This document shows, piece by piece, positions 8,299 through 17,954 of a stretch of 64,000 bases of DNA. How positions within the stretch are numbered: position 1 is the stretch's first letter; every line of letters starts with the position of its first letter. The position numbers were made by a program, and so were the translations under genes. The stretch spans positions 868,001 through 932,000 of the forward strand of contig NZ_RQGQ01000004.1 of the NCBI RefSeq assembly GCF_004770265.1, in the 5' to 3' direction. The notes under the pieces were generated by a model. That model was given only the letters and a program-made list of their open reading frames with translations. It was not told where the DNA came from and searched no databases. This DNA is from Leptospira congkakensis (GTDB lineage Bacteria; Spirochaetota; Leptospiria; Leptospirales; Leptospiraceae).

Positions 8299-9677
8299 TA
8301 TTTCAAAATACGAATGGCTTCCGCAAGTTGGGTATCTAAATCCAACCGAGGTTTGGAATTGGAAGAGCCGGCTCTCATTTCATTGAATAAAAAAATGCGA
8401 GTCACTGAATCGGAAATGGTTAGATTTTCTTTTTTGAGGATAGCCGCAAAATCATTCAGAGCCGCTTCGTTGTATTCTGGATGTGTTTCTAAAAATGGTC
8501 GGATCAAATTCTTTTTAAAAAGTTTTTCCAAAGCATATTTCTCATCTTCGCTCGCAGCAATGGGATTTATAATATGATCAGGAGTGATTCCTTTTCCATG
8601 AATGGAAACTCCAGATGGAGTGTAGTATTTTTGGATGGTGATGGCAACACCTGTCCCACCAGATAAAGGGAAAATGGACTGAACACTTCCCTTTCCAAAA
8701 CTTTGGGTTCCCACAACAATCGCACGTTTGTTGTCTTTTAACGCACCAGCTAAAATTTCAGAAGCACTAGCAGATCCTCCGTTTACCAAAATCGCAATCG
8801 GAATCTCTAAAAACTTTTTATCTTTTTTACCAGCTTTATAACTTTTTACAAGAACACCACCACGTCCTTTGACGGACACAATGTCCGCCTCTGGTGGTAA
8901 AAACAAATCGGCAAGATCAATGGCTAAATCCAAAAGTCCACCGGGATTCATTCGCAAATCGATGATTAGTTTTTTTGCCCCTGCTTCTTTCATGGCAGAT
9001 ACAGCCGAAGCAAATTCTTTTGCGGTGGTTTCTTTCCCCATAAACTGAACCAGTTTGATATAACCGGTTTCTGTTTCAGGAAGGTAATGCGATCTTACAT
9101 ATCGAATTTGGATGAGTTCCCTAACCAAATTCACAACAAAAGGATCTTTGATTCCTTTCCTTTCTATTTTCATAGAAATAGAGGAACCCACTTCTCCACG
9201 CATCATTCCAATTGATTCTGAGAGAGAAACAGACTTTGTACTTCTGCCATTGATTTCGATGATTTTGTCTTGGGGTTGGAGACCAGCCTTCCAAGCTGGT
9301 GTTCCTTCAATAGGAGCCACAATGATAAATGCATTTTCTTGGAAACTAATCTCTACGCCGATCCCACCAAAACTTCCTTTGGTTTCATTTTGTAATTCAC
9401 CAAATTCGTCTGTGTCTAAAAACCTTGTGTGTGGATCACCTAGACTTTGTAAGGCGCCAAGAATGGCACCAGTATAGATTTTTTTCTCTTCTTGTGGATC
9501 CACATAATCATTTTCAATATAGGAAACCACTTCATGTAAAATCTGTAAGTATTTTTCCCCATCGGCGGAGATTGCTTTTACTTTCTCTGAACTAACAAAA
9601 AAAATAACGGTCGCCAAACAAACGGTAATACTACCCCAAACTAGACGTTCGGATACTTTAATTTTATTCATTTCCAT
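8298..9677 (-). CDS. ctp: C-terminal processing peptidase (S41 family)
   Basis: 459 residues. An N-terminal hydrophobic segment (residues 13-29) exports or anchors it in the periplasm. The PDZ domain is at about 100-175 (GGIGVEIS, GTPAWKAGLQPQDKIIEING). The S41 protease core follows, with catalytic Ser304 in GGSASASEI and Lys329 in GKGSVQ. It cleaves C-termini of periplasmic proteins. The gene overlaps the upstream lipoprotein gene by 14 bases. Met1 (9677) and Met3 (9671) are both possible starts and neither has a strong RBS, which suggests coupling to the gene before it. Confidence 0.92.
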   Translation of the reverse strand: MEMNKIKVSERLVWGSITVCLATVIFFVSSEKVKAISADGEKYLQILHEVVSYIENDYVDPQEEKKIYTGAILGALQSLGDPHTRFLDTDEFGELQNETKGSFGGIGVEISFQENAFIIVAPIEGTPAWKAGLQPQDKIIEINGRSTKSVSLSESIGMMRGEVGSSISMKIERKGIKDPFVVNLVRELIQIRYVRSHYLPETETGYIKLVQFMGKETTAKEFASAVSAMKEAGAKKLIIDLRMNPGGLLDLAIDLADLFLPPEADIVSVKGRGGVLVKSYKAGKKDKKFLEIPIAILVNGGSASASEILAGALKDNKRAIVVGTQSFGKGSVQSIFPLSGGTGVAITIQKYYTPSGVSIHGKGITPDHIINPIAASEDEKYALEKLFKKNLIRPFLETHPEYNEAALNDFAAILKKENLTISDSVTRIFLFNEMRAGSSNSKPRLDLDTQLAEAIRILK

Positions 9678-9954
9678 AAATTGACTCGTATAGGGCTTTG
9701 TTTTCTTTTTTTAACATTTCTTTTGCTTCAGGAATTGAAAGTCGGTAGACCTCGCAAGCTTCTTCAAAGAGAGCACTGTCTGTGGGTGTCGGTCTTTTGG
9801 TATCTGCCATAAGACCTGTTTGGATTCGATTTTGTGCAAATCTCTCCAAGACACGTTTGAGATCATAAGCGTCGATTTCTTGTTTTTTGGGAGCGCAAGA
9901 GAGGAGAAGTGAAAGTAATAAAAATGTTGGGAGAAAGAAGAGATGTTTCGACAT
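9664..9954 (-). CDS. Small lipoprotein between lexA and ctp
   Basis: 96 residues from the ATG at 9954. A short basic N-terminus and a hydrophobic run end in the lipobox LLSC (Cys20). An upstream TTG at 9990 and a GTG at 9969 would add residues before the signal peptide without improving it. The mature part is helical and charged (LKRVLERFAQNRIQTG), with no known domain. It overlaps ctp and follows lexA closely, so it is probably expressed with both; it may be an inner- or outer-membrane partner of the protease (inference only). Confidence 0.6.
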   Translation of the reverse strand: MSKHLFFLPTFLLLSLLLSCAPKKQEIDAYDLKRVLERFAQNRIQTGLMADTKRPTPTDSALFEEACEVYRLSIPEAKEMLKKENKALYESIYGNE

Positions 9955-9990
9955 CCCTTCTAAACTCACTCTGAACGGGGCTTTGGTCAA

Positions 9991-10599
9991 TCAGTAAATG
10001 CGGTAGAGACCGATTAGTTTCCCGATTATGGTAGCCTTTTTGGTACGGATGGGTTTTAATTTTGCATTTCTTGGTTCCAAACGGATCATATCTGCTTCCT
10101 TGTAAAAAACCTTGAGAGTGGCTTCGTTTTCAATCATCGCCACGACAATTTCCCCATTCCTTGCTGTATCCTTTTTTTGGATGATGGCAATGTCTCCATC
10201 GCTAATTCCCGCTTCCACCATCGAGTCCCCTTTGATTCGGAGAGCAAAGGTTCCTGGTTTGGCGGCCATTCCATCAGGAACAGCAATGTATTCTTCTATG
10301 TTTTCTTCTGCTAAAATAGGAGAACCGGCAGCCACTTGGCCAAGCAAAGGAATTCCCGAAGCCCGAACCAGGAGCGCTTCTTCGGCATTTCCTTTTAAAA
10401 GTTCTATGGCTCGGCTTTGGTTTTTCGAAGTACGAATATAACCTTTTTTTTCAATGGCCTTTAGATGGTCGTAAGCACCTTTGGCTGTGATTCCAAACTG
10501 GTCTCCCATTTCACGGATGGTGGGTGGAAACCCCTTCTCGCGCACTGTGTCCGTTATGTATTGCAGGACAGATTCTTGTTTCTCCGTGAGGTCTTTCAT
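9991..10599 (-). CDS. lexA: SOS regulator LexA
   Basis: 202 residues. The N-terminal winged helix (residues 1-65, LTEKQESVLQYI, FPPTIREM) binds SOS operators. The C-terminal S24 domain carries the self-cleavage site Ala91-Gly92 (QVAAGSPIL) and the catalytic pair Ser126 (GDSMVEAG) and Lys163 (ATLKVF). Activated RecA triggers cleavage and derepression. The start is fixed by the MKDLTEKQ N-terminus, which matches MKALTARQ of other LexA proteins. No Shine-Dalgarno sequence precedes the ATG. The predicted promoter places transcription start at or beside the first codon. Confidence 0.95.
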   Translation of the reverse strand: MKDLTEKQESVLQYITDTVREKGFPPTIREMGDQFGITAKGAYDHLKAIEKKGYIRTSKNQSRAIELLKGNAEEALLVRASGIPLLGQVAAGSPILAEENIEEYIAVPDGMAAKPGTFALRIKGDSMVEAGISDGDIAIIQKKDTARNGEIVVAMIENEATLKVFYKEADMIRLEPRNAKLKPIRTKKATIIGKLIGLYRIY

Positions 10600-10606
10600 A
10601 CTAAAC

Positions 10607-10635
10607 AGATAACTAGGAAATAGGCGTTATGTCAA
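10607..10635 (-). promoter_or_regulatory. Predicted sigma-70 promoter of lexA
   Basis: On the minus strand TTGACA (10635-10630) and TTATCT (10612-10607) are separated by exactly 17 bases. Transcription would begin near 10600, against an ATG at 10599, so the message would be leaderless or nearly so. The octamer AACTAGGA (plus strand) occurs at 10611-10618, covering part of the -10 box, and at 10641-10648, exactly 30 bp away and just upstream of the -35 box. Confidence 0.55.
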
Positions 10636-10649
10636 CAAAAAACTAGGAG

Positions 10650-11831
10650 TTATAATTTTAAATACTCACTTTTTAAAACAAAACTTCCTTCTTCGACAAT
10701 GGCTTCCCCAGATTCTACACCAGTGGTAACCTCAACCCAGTGGTCGTAAGTTTTTCCTACACCCACTTTTTTAGCAGAAAAAGATCCATCAGTGTTACGA
10801 ACAAAGATAAAATTTTCACCTTCTATTTTATGGATACAATCAGCAGGTATCACCTTTGCTTTGTTTACTGATGATTCCACCATCGCACCAACAACGGTTG
10901 CTGTTACACTTTGACCGGGACGAAGCCTACCTTTTGAGTTTCTAACTTCTAAACGAATCTCTGCTGTTTTTTTAATCGGATCTATCACATCACCCACATG
11001 AGAGACCACTGCCTTTAATGAATCATCTTTTGATCCAATTGGGATTACCTTCGCTTCGTTCCCCACTCGAATGGATGCTAAATCTTTTTCATAAACTTCT
11101 AAATTAATCCACAATACACTCAAATCAGCTACGGTAAAAAGATTATCACGTGCATTCACGGCTTGACCAATGATGGCTTCTCTTTCAGTTACGGTTCCAG
11201 AAATTGGTGTTCGGATGTATAGGTTTTTAGAATTGTATTTACCCGCTTCTAAGTTTGCAATTTCCGATTCGTTTAATCCAAGATTTTCCAATGCGTTACG
11301 AGATGTTTCCATTTCTGCTTTTACAGATTTATAATCCATTAGAGACATTTCATATTCTTTAGCAGAGGTTACTTTTCTTTCATAAAGATCTTTTGCTCTG
11401 TCGGCTTGGACTTTTAATGCTTCGAGTCTTGCCCTAGCTTTTAGATAATTGGCTTCTGTGGTTCCGAGTTCTACCGATTGGATGGATGCAAGTGCTGTAC
11501 TTTTTTTGACATGTTCCCCTTCCTTTACATACACCTGTACAATTCGTCCGCTCACACGAGAACCAACCTTTGCCACACTGTTCATGTCATAAGATACAGT
11601 TCCAGGAAGTTGGAGTTCTTCCTCTAAAGCTTTTTCCTCCAAATACACCAGAGAAAATGGATGGTTCTTTTGGATTTCTTGAGAAATAATAAATTTGGAT
11701 TTATCATCCGTCAAAGCTTCCGTTTTTTTACCAGCCCCAAAAAATTTGGAATAACCAAAATAAGCTAAACTTCCCACGAGCACGAGAATACTGAGAGATC
11801 TAATATTCTTAAAATTGAAATTTGTTTTCAT
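10650..11831 (-). CDS. czcB: Heavy-metal efflux periplasmic adaptor (CzcB type)
   Basis: 393 residues. One N-terminal membrane anchor (about 13-30) is followed by the membrane-fusion protein layout: barrel-sandwich/lipoyl segment (GSRVSGRIVQVYVKEGEHVKKS), a helical hairpin (ARLEALKVQADRAKDLYERK), the return lipoyl half (IRTPISGTVTEREAIIGQAV) and beta-barrel and proximal domains. It links the inner-membrane pump to the outer-membrane channel. It is the last gene of the efflux operon, 6 bases after czcC. Substrate specificity is inferred from the pump; no His-rich metal site is obvious here. Confidence 0.85.
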   Translation of the reverse strand: MKTNFNFKNIRSLSILVLVGSLAYFGYSKFFGAGKKTEALTDDKSKFIISQEIQKNHPFSLVYLEEKALEEELQLPGTVSYDMNSVAKVGSRVSGRIVQVYVKEGEHVKKSTALASIQSVELGTTEANYLKARARLEALKVQADRAKDLYERKVTSAKEYEMSLMDYKSVKAEMETSRNALENLGLNESEIANLEAGKYNSKNLYIRTPISGTVTEREAIIGQAVNARDNLFTVADLSVLWINLEVYEKDLASIRVGNEAKVIPIGSKDDSLKAVVSHVGDVIDPIKKTAEIRLEVRNSKGRLRPGQSVTATVVGAMVESSVNKAKVIPADCIHKIEGENFIFVRNTDGSFSAKKVGVGKTYDHWVEVTTGVESGEAIVEEGSFVLKSEYLKL

Positions 11832-11837
11832 ATAAAT

Positions 11838-13163
11838 TTAAAACTCCGAGCTATCCATCTTTCCGATAGAAGCTTTGTATCCTTCCAAAGCATTATAATA
11901 GAGATAAATGATTTCATAATAACTACGAAGAACACTGAGATAGTTTTTCTCCGCCTCTAAAAAAGTTACTAAGTTAGAAGCCCCACGAATGTATGCAAGC
12001 CTCGACTTCTCTTGGACTTCTTTGTTTTTTTCCAAAAGACCCATCTTTTGGTAATCAAGTAACTGAGATTCTCTCGCTTGCAATTCCTTAATAGCCGCTG
12101 AAATTTCAGAAATGATTTCGTTCCGTTTGGCATCTACATCAAATCCTAATTTTTTATAAGATTCTTCTGATTTTAAAATCTCCCCTTGTTTACGATCAAA
12201 CAAAGGAAGTGGTGTCGCGGCATAGATACCCGTTACGTTTTCATTTCCTTTATTTAAAAATTCGACACCCAAGGTTAAAGGAGGAATGATTTCTCGTTTC
12301 TTTAATTCAATATTCATTCTTTCTCTTTGTTGGCGAATTTTTAGCGCTACTAAGTCAGGTCGATCTTCAATATCAAAATCGTTGATTTCAATTCCAAACT
12401 CACGAGTGGAAAAAAATTCCAACCTTCCTTTGATCGTCAAAGGAGAATTGATATCGGAGATTCCAATCAAAACTCGTAAGTTTTTTACCACTTGCGCGCG
12501 CAGGATCCTTGCATTCCGATACTCACGTTCAATTTGAACCCGCTCCAAAGCCAAACGATCATATTCCAAAAAGGAAATATCACCTTTTTCTGCTCTGAGT
12601 TTGGTCAAATCCAAAAGGTCTTGGTAGTTTTCCAAAAATTCTTTTTGGTAATTGATCTGTTCCGTAACGTAAAGATAAGTCCAAAAATTTTGACGAAGAC
12701 GAAGACGAAACAACCTGTCAAAGTCTCGAAAACTAGCAATTGTTCCGAGAAACTCTTGTTTTGCGACCTTTTCTCTTTGTGGAATGACTCCACTCATATC
12801 AAACGGTTGGTTGTAGATAAGTGAAGTTTCAGGTTTCCCAGTTGCGGCATTGGCAGAAGCACCCATAAACTGCTGTTGCATATTCACGATTGGATTATAA
12901 TACAAACTTGCGGTAATAACGTCGCCTCTTGCCATACCAATGTTTTGTTTTTCACGAAGATACAGAGGGTTACTTGTTACAGCAAAATCTTCCAACTCAT
13001 CCAAGTTCCATTTTTCTTTCGAATCTTGGGCACGAGAATCTTCACCGAGAAAAAACAATTCATCTTTCGAATGGAGTTCATACACTGCTTTTTCTTTTGG
13101 AAAAACAGAGAATGAATGGATTCCCAAAAGGGAAAAAAGTAAAAACTTCCGATTCAGCTTCAT
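11838..13163 (-). CDS. czcC: Outer-membrane efflux channel (CzcC/TolC type)
   Basis: 441 residues with a signal peptide (MKLNRKFLLFSLLGIHSFSVFP). Long coiled-coil helices are visible twice (LRAEKGDISFLEYDRLALERVQIEREYRNARI and a repeat after residue 340, with AAIKELQARESQLLDYQKMG), the pattern of outer-membrane efflux proteins. It forms the exit duct of the tripartite metal pump. It overlaps the pyrophosphatase stop by 4 bases (ATGA) and precedes the adaptor gene by 6 bases. Confidence 0.8.
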   Translation of the reverse strand: MKLNRKFLLFSLLGIHSFSVFPKEKAVYELHSKDELFFLGEDSRAQDSKEKWNLDELEDFAVTSNPLYLREKQNIGMARGDVITASLYYNPIVNMQQQFMGASANAATGKPETSLIYNQPFDMSGVIPQREKVAKQEFLGTIASFRDFDRLFRLRLRQNFWTYLYVTEQINYQKEFLENYQDLLDLTKLRAEKGDISFLEYDRLALERVQIEREYRNARILRAQVVKNLRVLIGISDINSPLTIKGRLEFFSTREFGIEINDFDIEDRPDLVALKIRQQRERMNIELKKREIIPPLTLGVEFLNKGNENVTGIYAATPLPLFDRKQGEILKSEESYKKLGFDVDAKRNEIISEISAAIKELQARESQLLDYQKMGLLEKNKEVQEKSRLAYIRGASNLVTFLEAEKNYLSVLRSYYEIIYLYYNALEGYKASIGKMDSSEF

Positions 13164-13783
13164 ACAGTTACAAATTTCTTTATATAATCTTCGATCCCAA
13201 ACTGAATCACTTTGATGGCTTCTTTACGATCATACACTTCTGTGATTTCAACTGTCCCGGTAGAAGGGGAGTTAGGATCTAACTTATAAGTTAAAAAATA
13301 ATGGTGTAGTTTATTGATAAGTGCTTTCGGCACTTCGGAGATATCTTTGATTTCCCCGAACACTTCGTCCCCTTTTAGAACTGCCACAATTTTATCATCC
13401 GCTTCGCCTTTATCGATCATTCGCAGGCCACCAATAGGAATCACCGTTAATATCATATTCCCATGAGTGATTGGATTTACACTGAGAACACAAATGTCGA
13501 TAGGATCCCCATCACCAATGATGTCTGGTCTTCCCACTACTTCCGAACAATGTTTTCCAGAAGCTTCTCCAGAAAATGTTCTAGGAATAAACCCATAGAG
13601 AGTCGGCGAACGGTTGCTATACTTTTGAGGTCTGTCCACTCGGATGAAACCAGAAGCTTTATCGATTTCATATTTTACTGTGTCTTGTGGTGTGAGTTCA
13701 ATGAATACATCTAATTCATCGGGAGCCTTTGGTCCAAGCTCGAGTCCATGCCAAGGGTGTGCTACGTAATAATTCGGTTTCAT
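13160..13783 (-). CDS. ppa: Inorganic pyrophosphatase, family I
   Basis: 207 residues. It hydrolyses pyrophosphate to two phosphates and so drives biosynthesis forward. The family I signature DGDPIDICVL (D-x-D-P-x-D) is intact, and YGFIPRTF and GGLRMIDKGEADDKIVAV fit the active-site strands. The protein is soluble with no signal peptide. The setting is odd: it directly abuts the czcA stop and overlaps czcC by 4 bases, so a housekeeping enzyme is embedded in a metal-efflux operon. Family I enzymes need Mg2+ and are inhibited or altered by other divalent metals, which may explain the linkage (inference). Confidence 0.93.
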   Translation of the reverse strand: MKPNYYVAHPWHGLELGPKAPDELDVFIELTPQDTVKYEIDKASGFIRVDRPQKYSNRSPTLYGFIPRTFSGEASGKHCSEVVGRPDIIGDGDPIDICVLSVNPITHGNMILTVIPIGGLRMIDKGEADDKIVAVLKGDEVFGEIKDISEVPKALINKLHHYFLTYKLDPNSPSTGTVEITEVYDRKEAIKVIQFGIEDYIKKFVTV

Positions 13784-16700
13784 TTAAGTCCTCTTTCTTT
13801 TAGATTTCTGATTTTGTTTATTTGTTTTGGAATCATCTTCATTTTGCAAATCTGGATGGTCCGTAGTTTCATGATGCGAATGGCCATGAGAATCGTGGAT
13901 TTCAGATGCTTTGTATTTTCTCATTTCTTCTACAAAGTATTCATTCATCTTACGTTCCCTTTCCATTTGCCGGATTTCTTGTCTTTGTGCTAGTTTGACT
14001 AAAAACTCGAAAGCAATGGGAAGCAGAAAACGAGATAAGATGGTCGCAACGAGTACCCCTCCCATAACCACCGTTGCCAGTGGTCTTTGCACTTCTGCCC
14101 CAGCACTGGAAGCAATGGCCATAGGTAAAAATCCAATGATAGCTACAAGTTCTGTTGTAGCAACCGCCCTAAGTGTATATACCGCAGCTTCCACTACAGC
14201 TTTAGACGGATCACGAGTGACTTTCAATTGGTCTTTCAGCGCCGAAGCATAAACGACCCCATTTAACACGGATATACCGGCAGCGGCGATAAATCCAACT
14301 CCTGCCGGAATGGAAAAAGGAAGGCCACGAATCACGAGAGAAAGAATCCCTCCTGAAAGTGATAATGGAACTAAGATAAAAACTCCCAAAGCATAATAAA
14401 CACTTCCAAACGCAATAAAAAGCATCGCAAAAATAATGGCACCAGCTATGGGGATGACAATGGCCAATCTATTTTTCGCACGAGTGAAGTTTTCAAATTG
14501 TCCACCCCAATCTACATAATAACCCTGGGGAAGGTCGGATTCAATGGACTGAGTCGCTGCTTGCACGTCATTCACAAACCCAATCATATCTCGACCACGA
14601 ACGTTTACCTCTACAAGAATCCTACGTTTGAGACCTTCATGATAAAGAGCAGCAGGACCTTCTGTCATCATAATGTCTGTTACTTGTCCAAGAGGAACCG
14701 TTCCGCCAAGCTCAGTCATTACTGGAACGTTTTCAATCACTCCAATGTCCGTTACGTCGGCATCCAAACGAACAATGAGATCAAACCGTTTATATCCTTC
14801 ATAAACCTTTCCTGCATTGGCTCCCACGCGAAGAGTTTCAATGGTAGTGAGAACTTCTTCTGCCCGAACCCCATAACGAGCCATATTCCCTCGATTCATT
14901 TTGATTTCGAGTAAAGGAAGGCCAAGTAGTTTCTGAACTCGTAAGTCAGCAGCTCCCTGGATTTTTTTGATTTTGGAGGCATAGTTATCAGCGATGGCTT
15001 TTAATGATTTTAAATCATCACCATAGATTTTAATTACAATATCCGCTTTGGAACCAGATAACAATGCATTGACGCGGTTTTCAATGGGTTGTGACAAACT
15101 AATGTAAGAAGAAGGAACATTCTGGTTCACAGAATTTTTCATAACCTCCATCAGTTCTTCGCGGTCGCTTGCCGAAACCCATTCTTTACGGGGTTTGAGT
15201 TTGACCATCATCTCCCCTTCTTCCGAACCAATGGGTTCTGCTGCAGACTCTCCTCGACCTTGCCTTGAGACAACACTCACTGCTTCTGGAAATTTCAAAA
15301 TTACCTTTTCCATTTCCAAATTTAAATCTCTAGAATGGTTGATGGCAGTGGAGGGTAATCTTTTGATATCAATCGCAATTTCTCCTTCGTCAATCCTCGG
15401 TAAAAATTCGGAACCAAGAGTGGATGCGAGAACAAAAGAGAGTAATACCACACCAATTCCCGCATAAGTAAATTGGCGTTTAAACTTCATCCCATAAGTT
15501 AAAACTTCCGCATACTTAGTTTGGAATTTATCCCAAAAAGCCGACTCATGTAAGATTGGTTTTTTGTAAATATAAGACATTAAGGCTGGAAATGTTGTAA
15601 TCGAATACAAAAGAGCAGCACCTAACGCAAAAGCTACGGTAATGGCCATTGGACGGAACATTCGGCCTTCCACTCCTTCCAGTGTCATCAGAGGTAAATA
15701 AACGAGTAAAATAATCCCCACACTAAAAGCAGAAGCCCGCACCACTTTGATACAGGACTCCATAATGACTTCTTCCATCCCATCTTCCATATCCTGGGCA
15801 GTGGTCTTCGAAAGAAGGAAACTCTTACGAAGTAAAAATCCATGGAGTGTGGACTCTAACATTACAATAGAACCATCCACCAGAAGTCCGAAGTCGAGAG
15901 CTCCCAGTGACATGAGGTTTCCCACAATCCCAAAGGCATTCATAAGAATGGTGGCCACCATCATAGAAACAGGAATCGCAAGAGCCACAGCAAAGGCTCC
16001 CTTTACAGTTCCTAAAGTAAGAATGAGACAAACAAGAACGATGATGGCGGCTTCCACCAAATTGGTAAATACTGTCGAAAGGGTTCGGCCAATGAATTCA
16101 GAACGGTCATAGTAGACTTGAATTTTCATCCCATTCGGAAGGCGGGATTCAATTTCTTTCATCTTTTCTTTGACTCGACTCACCACCTGAAGTGAGTTAC
16201 TACCCAGCAACATCATAGCCGTCCCACCCACAACTTCACGTTTCCCGTTCATGGTGCTAAGACCAAAACGTAGTGCTGGTCCTGTTTCTACTTTTGCAAT
16301 TTGCCCAAGTGTGAGTGGAATTCCATCTCTTGATGTTCTAACAGATAATCTTGTAATGTCATCAATGGATTGAAATTGACTTTCTCCCCGGATCACAAAC
16401 TGCTCTTCCCCTTTTTGGATGTATCCACCACCCAGGTTTACGTTGGCACCTTCCAACGCCTCTGTGATATGAGAGAGTGTTAAATTGTGAGATAACAAAC
16501 GTTTGGGATCAATTTTGATTTGAAACTGTTTGGCATCTCCCCCCACAACGTTTACATCAATGATTCCCTTAACGGAACGAAGTTGTCTTGCAACTTCCCA
16601 TTCCATAACAGTTCGGAGTTCTTCTGGAGTATGACTTTCGGATACAAGGGCAAATTCATAAATATCACCAAGACCTGTGGCAATCGGCGAAAGTTCCGGT

Positions 16701-17080
16701 TTCCCGTATGATTTTGGAATAAAATTTTCTGCTTGTTTCAACCTTTCATTCACAAGTTGCCTTGCAAAATAGATATCTGTTCCGTCTTCAAAGATAACAG
16801 TCACAGAACTGACACCAGTTCTTGAGATCGAACGAATCTCTGTCACCTTTGGCATCCCGTTAAACTCAAGTTCGATGGGATAAGTAATAAATTGTTCCAC
16901 CTCAAGTGGAGAAAGACCAGGAACAGAAGTCACAGCCGATACCTGGACATTGGTGACATCGGGAATGGCATCAATGGATAGATGAAGCGCATTGTAAAAA
17001 CCAATAATAGTTAATGCTGCTGTCAAAACGAGGACTGTGGCTCGTTTGTGAATGGAAAACTGAATGATTTTTTCTAACAT
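13784..17080 (-). CDS. czcA: Heavy-metal RND efflux pump (CzcA family)
   Basis: 1098 residues, twelve-helix RND transporter of the HME subfamily. It exports divalent cations using the proton gradient. The proton-relay helix reads [17 protein letters not shown], with the DFG..D..E pattern of Zn/Co/Cd/Ni pumps rather than the Cu/Ag form. The C-terminal tail after the last helix is cytoplasmic and histidine-rich ([14 protein letters not shown]) and then basic ([10 protein letters not shown]), which could sense or buffer metal. It leads the czcA-ppa-czcC-czcB operon. The exact metal cannot be assigned from sequence alone. Confidence 0.92.
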   Translation of the reverse strand: MLEKIIQFSIHKRATVLVLTAALTIIGFYNALHLSIDAIPDVTNVQVSAVTSVPGLSPLEVEQFITYPIELEFNGMPKVTEIRSISRTGVSSVTVIFEDGTDIYFARQLVNERLKQAENFIPKSYGKPELSPIATGLGDIYEFALVSESHTPEELRTVMEWEVARQLRSVKGIIDVNVVGGDAKQFQIKIDPKRLLSHNLTLSHITEALEGANVNLGGGYIQKGEEQFVIRGESQFQSIDDITRLSVRTSRDGIPLTLGQIAKVETGPALRFGLSTMNGKREVVGGTAMMLLGSNSLQVVSRVKEKMKEIESRLPNGMKIQVYYDRSEFIGRTLSTVFTNLVEAAIIVLVCLILTLGTVKGAFAVALAIPVSMMVATILMNAFGIVGNLMSLGALDFGLLVDGSIVMLESTLHGFLLRKSFLLSKTTAQDMEDGMEEVIMESCIKVVRASAFSVGIILLVYLPLMTLEGVEGRMFRPMAITVAFALGAALLYSITTFPALMSYIYKKPILHESAFWDKFQTKYAEVLTYGMKFKRQFTYAGIGVVLLSFVLASTLGSEFLPRIDEGEIAIDIKRLPSTAINHSRDLNLEMEKVILKFPEAVSVVSRQGRGESAAEPIGSEEGEMMVKLKPRKEWVSASDREELMEVMKNSVNQNVPSSYISLSQPIENRVNALLSGSKADIVIKIYGDDLKSLKAIADNYASKIKKIQGAADLRVQKLLGLPLLEIKMNRGNMARYGVRAEEVLTTIETLRVGANAGKVYEGYKRFDLIVRLDADVTDIGVIENVPVMTELGGTVPLGQVTDIMMTEGPAALYHEGLKRRILVEVNVRGRDMIGFVNDVQAATQSIESDLPQGYYVDWGGQFENFTRAKNRLAIVIPIAGAIIFAMLFIAFGSVYYALGVFILVPLSLSGGILSLVIRGLPFSIPAGVGFIAAAGISVLNGVVYASALKDQLKVTRDPSKAVVEAAVYTLRAVATTELVAIIGFLPMAIASSAGAEVQRPLATVVMGGVLVATILSRFLLPIAFEFLVKLAQRQEIRQMERERKMNEYFVEEMRKYKASEIHDSHGHSHHETTDHPDLQNEDDSKTNKQNQKSKRKRT

Positions 17081-17156
17081 AATTCCTATTTCAAATTCTA
17101 GTACACCCCAAATCCTAAAATTAGGTTGGAATTTAAGACTAATCTACATGCAACGA

Positions 17157-17483
17157 TTAAGCCAAAAACGGTGGTGGAAGGTATAGAAAGTGAAATAAGA
17201 TGAGAATTTCAGGAAAAAATAGAGTTTCGGTCGAGAGTGTGGACCAACGAAGGACAGAAATCTTCACGGGAGGTTGGATCCGACGAGAAGGAACTAGTTT
17301 TAAAACTTGGTTGGATTCTTTAGATGAGGAAAGAACACGAGTCGTTTCTTCTAACTCGTAGGATTGGTATTGGAAATCCAAATCTTCGAGAGGAGAAACA
17401 AACCGGTCATCGACCAGATTCAGATTGATGAAAACCGCTAAAAGCAGGATGAACCCTGACTTCCAGAAGCGCCTAATTTTCAC
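17157..17483 (-). CDS. Small exported protein upstream of the metal pump
   Basis: 108 residues, GTG start with AGGA 7-8 bases upstream. An N-terminal signal segment (KSGFILLLAVFINLNLV) is followed by an acidic stretch, a basic stretch and a C-terminus ending in LYLPPPFLA. I do not recognise the family. It is in the same direction as czcA, 76 bases upstream, and could be a periplasmic accessory of the efflux system like other small leading genes of metal operons (inference). Low complexity makes a chance frame possible. Confidence 0.4.
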   Translation of the reverse strand: MKIRRFWKSGFILLLAVFINLNLVDDRFVSPLEDLDFQYQSYELEETTRVLSSSKESNQVLKLVPSRRIQPPVKISVLRWSTLSTETLFFPEILILFHFLYLPPPFLA

Positions 17484-17633
17484 TATTTTTTCCTATCTGA
17501 CACCCAGGTTCAAGAATCGACCCAGAGACTCAAGAGAAAACCCTTGAAATATGAACTTTTTTCCATTTCCTTTTGGTTACAAATACTTGTGTAGTTGCCA
17601 AAACTCGAGAGTCAAACAAGACTATCCCTACCG

Positions 17634-17954
17634 ATGAAAGACGAATCTATAGACACAATCATTAGCGACGACATCACGTTTCGCGGAACCCTTTCCTTCA
17701 ACCAAACATTAAAAATCAAAGGTCAATTCAAAGGCACCATCACTTCACAAGGCAAACTCATCATTGATGAAACTGGTGATGTAGAAGCCGATGTAGAAGT
17801 GGGAAGCCTTGTGGTTCATGGAAACCTCAAAGGTAATGTAGACGCAAAAGAAAAAGTAGAACTTAAAAAAAATGGAAAGGTCATTGGTGATATCAAAACA
17901 CCTGGACTCGAAGTAGAATTCGGTTCCAAAATTATTGGCAATTGCATCATGTAA
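17634..17954 (+). CDS. Bactofilin
   Basis: 106 residues from the ATG at 17634; a TTG at 17595 would add 13 residues. The protein is one bactofilin (DUF583) beta-helix: successive short strands such as TLKIKGQFKGTITSQGKLIIDETGDVEADV and SLVVHGNLKGNVDAKEKVEL, each turn about 16-18 residues. Bactofilins polymerise without nucleotides and scaffold cell-shape enzymes. In Leptospira biflexa a bactofilin is known to affect helical shape; whether this is the same paralogue is unknown. Its stop overlaps the recJ start. Confidence 0.88.
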   Translation: MKDESIDTIISDDITFRGTLSFNQTLKIKGQFKGTITSQGKLIIDETGDVEADVEVGSLVVHGNLKGNVDAKEKVELKKNGKVIGDIKTPGLEVEFGSKIIGNCIM

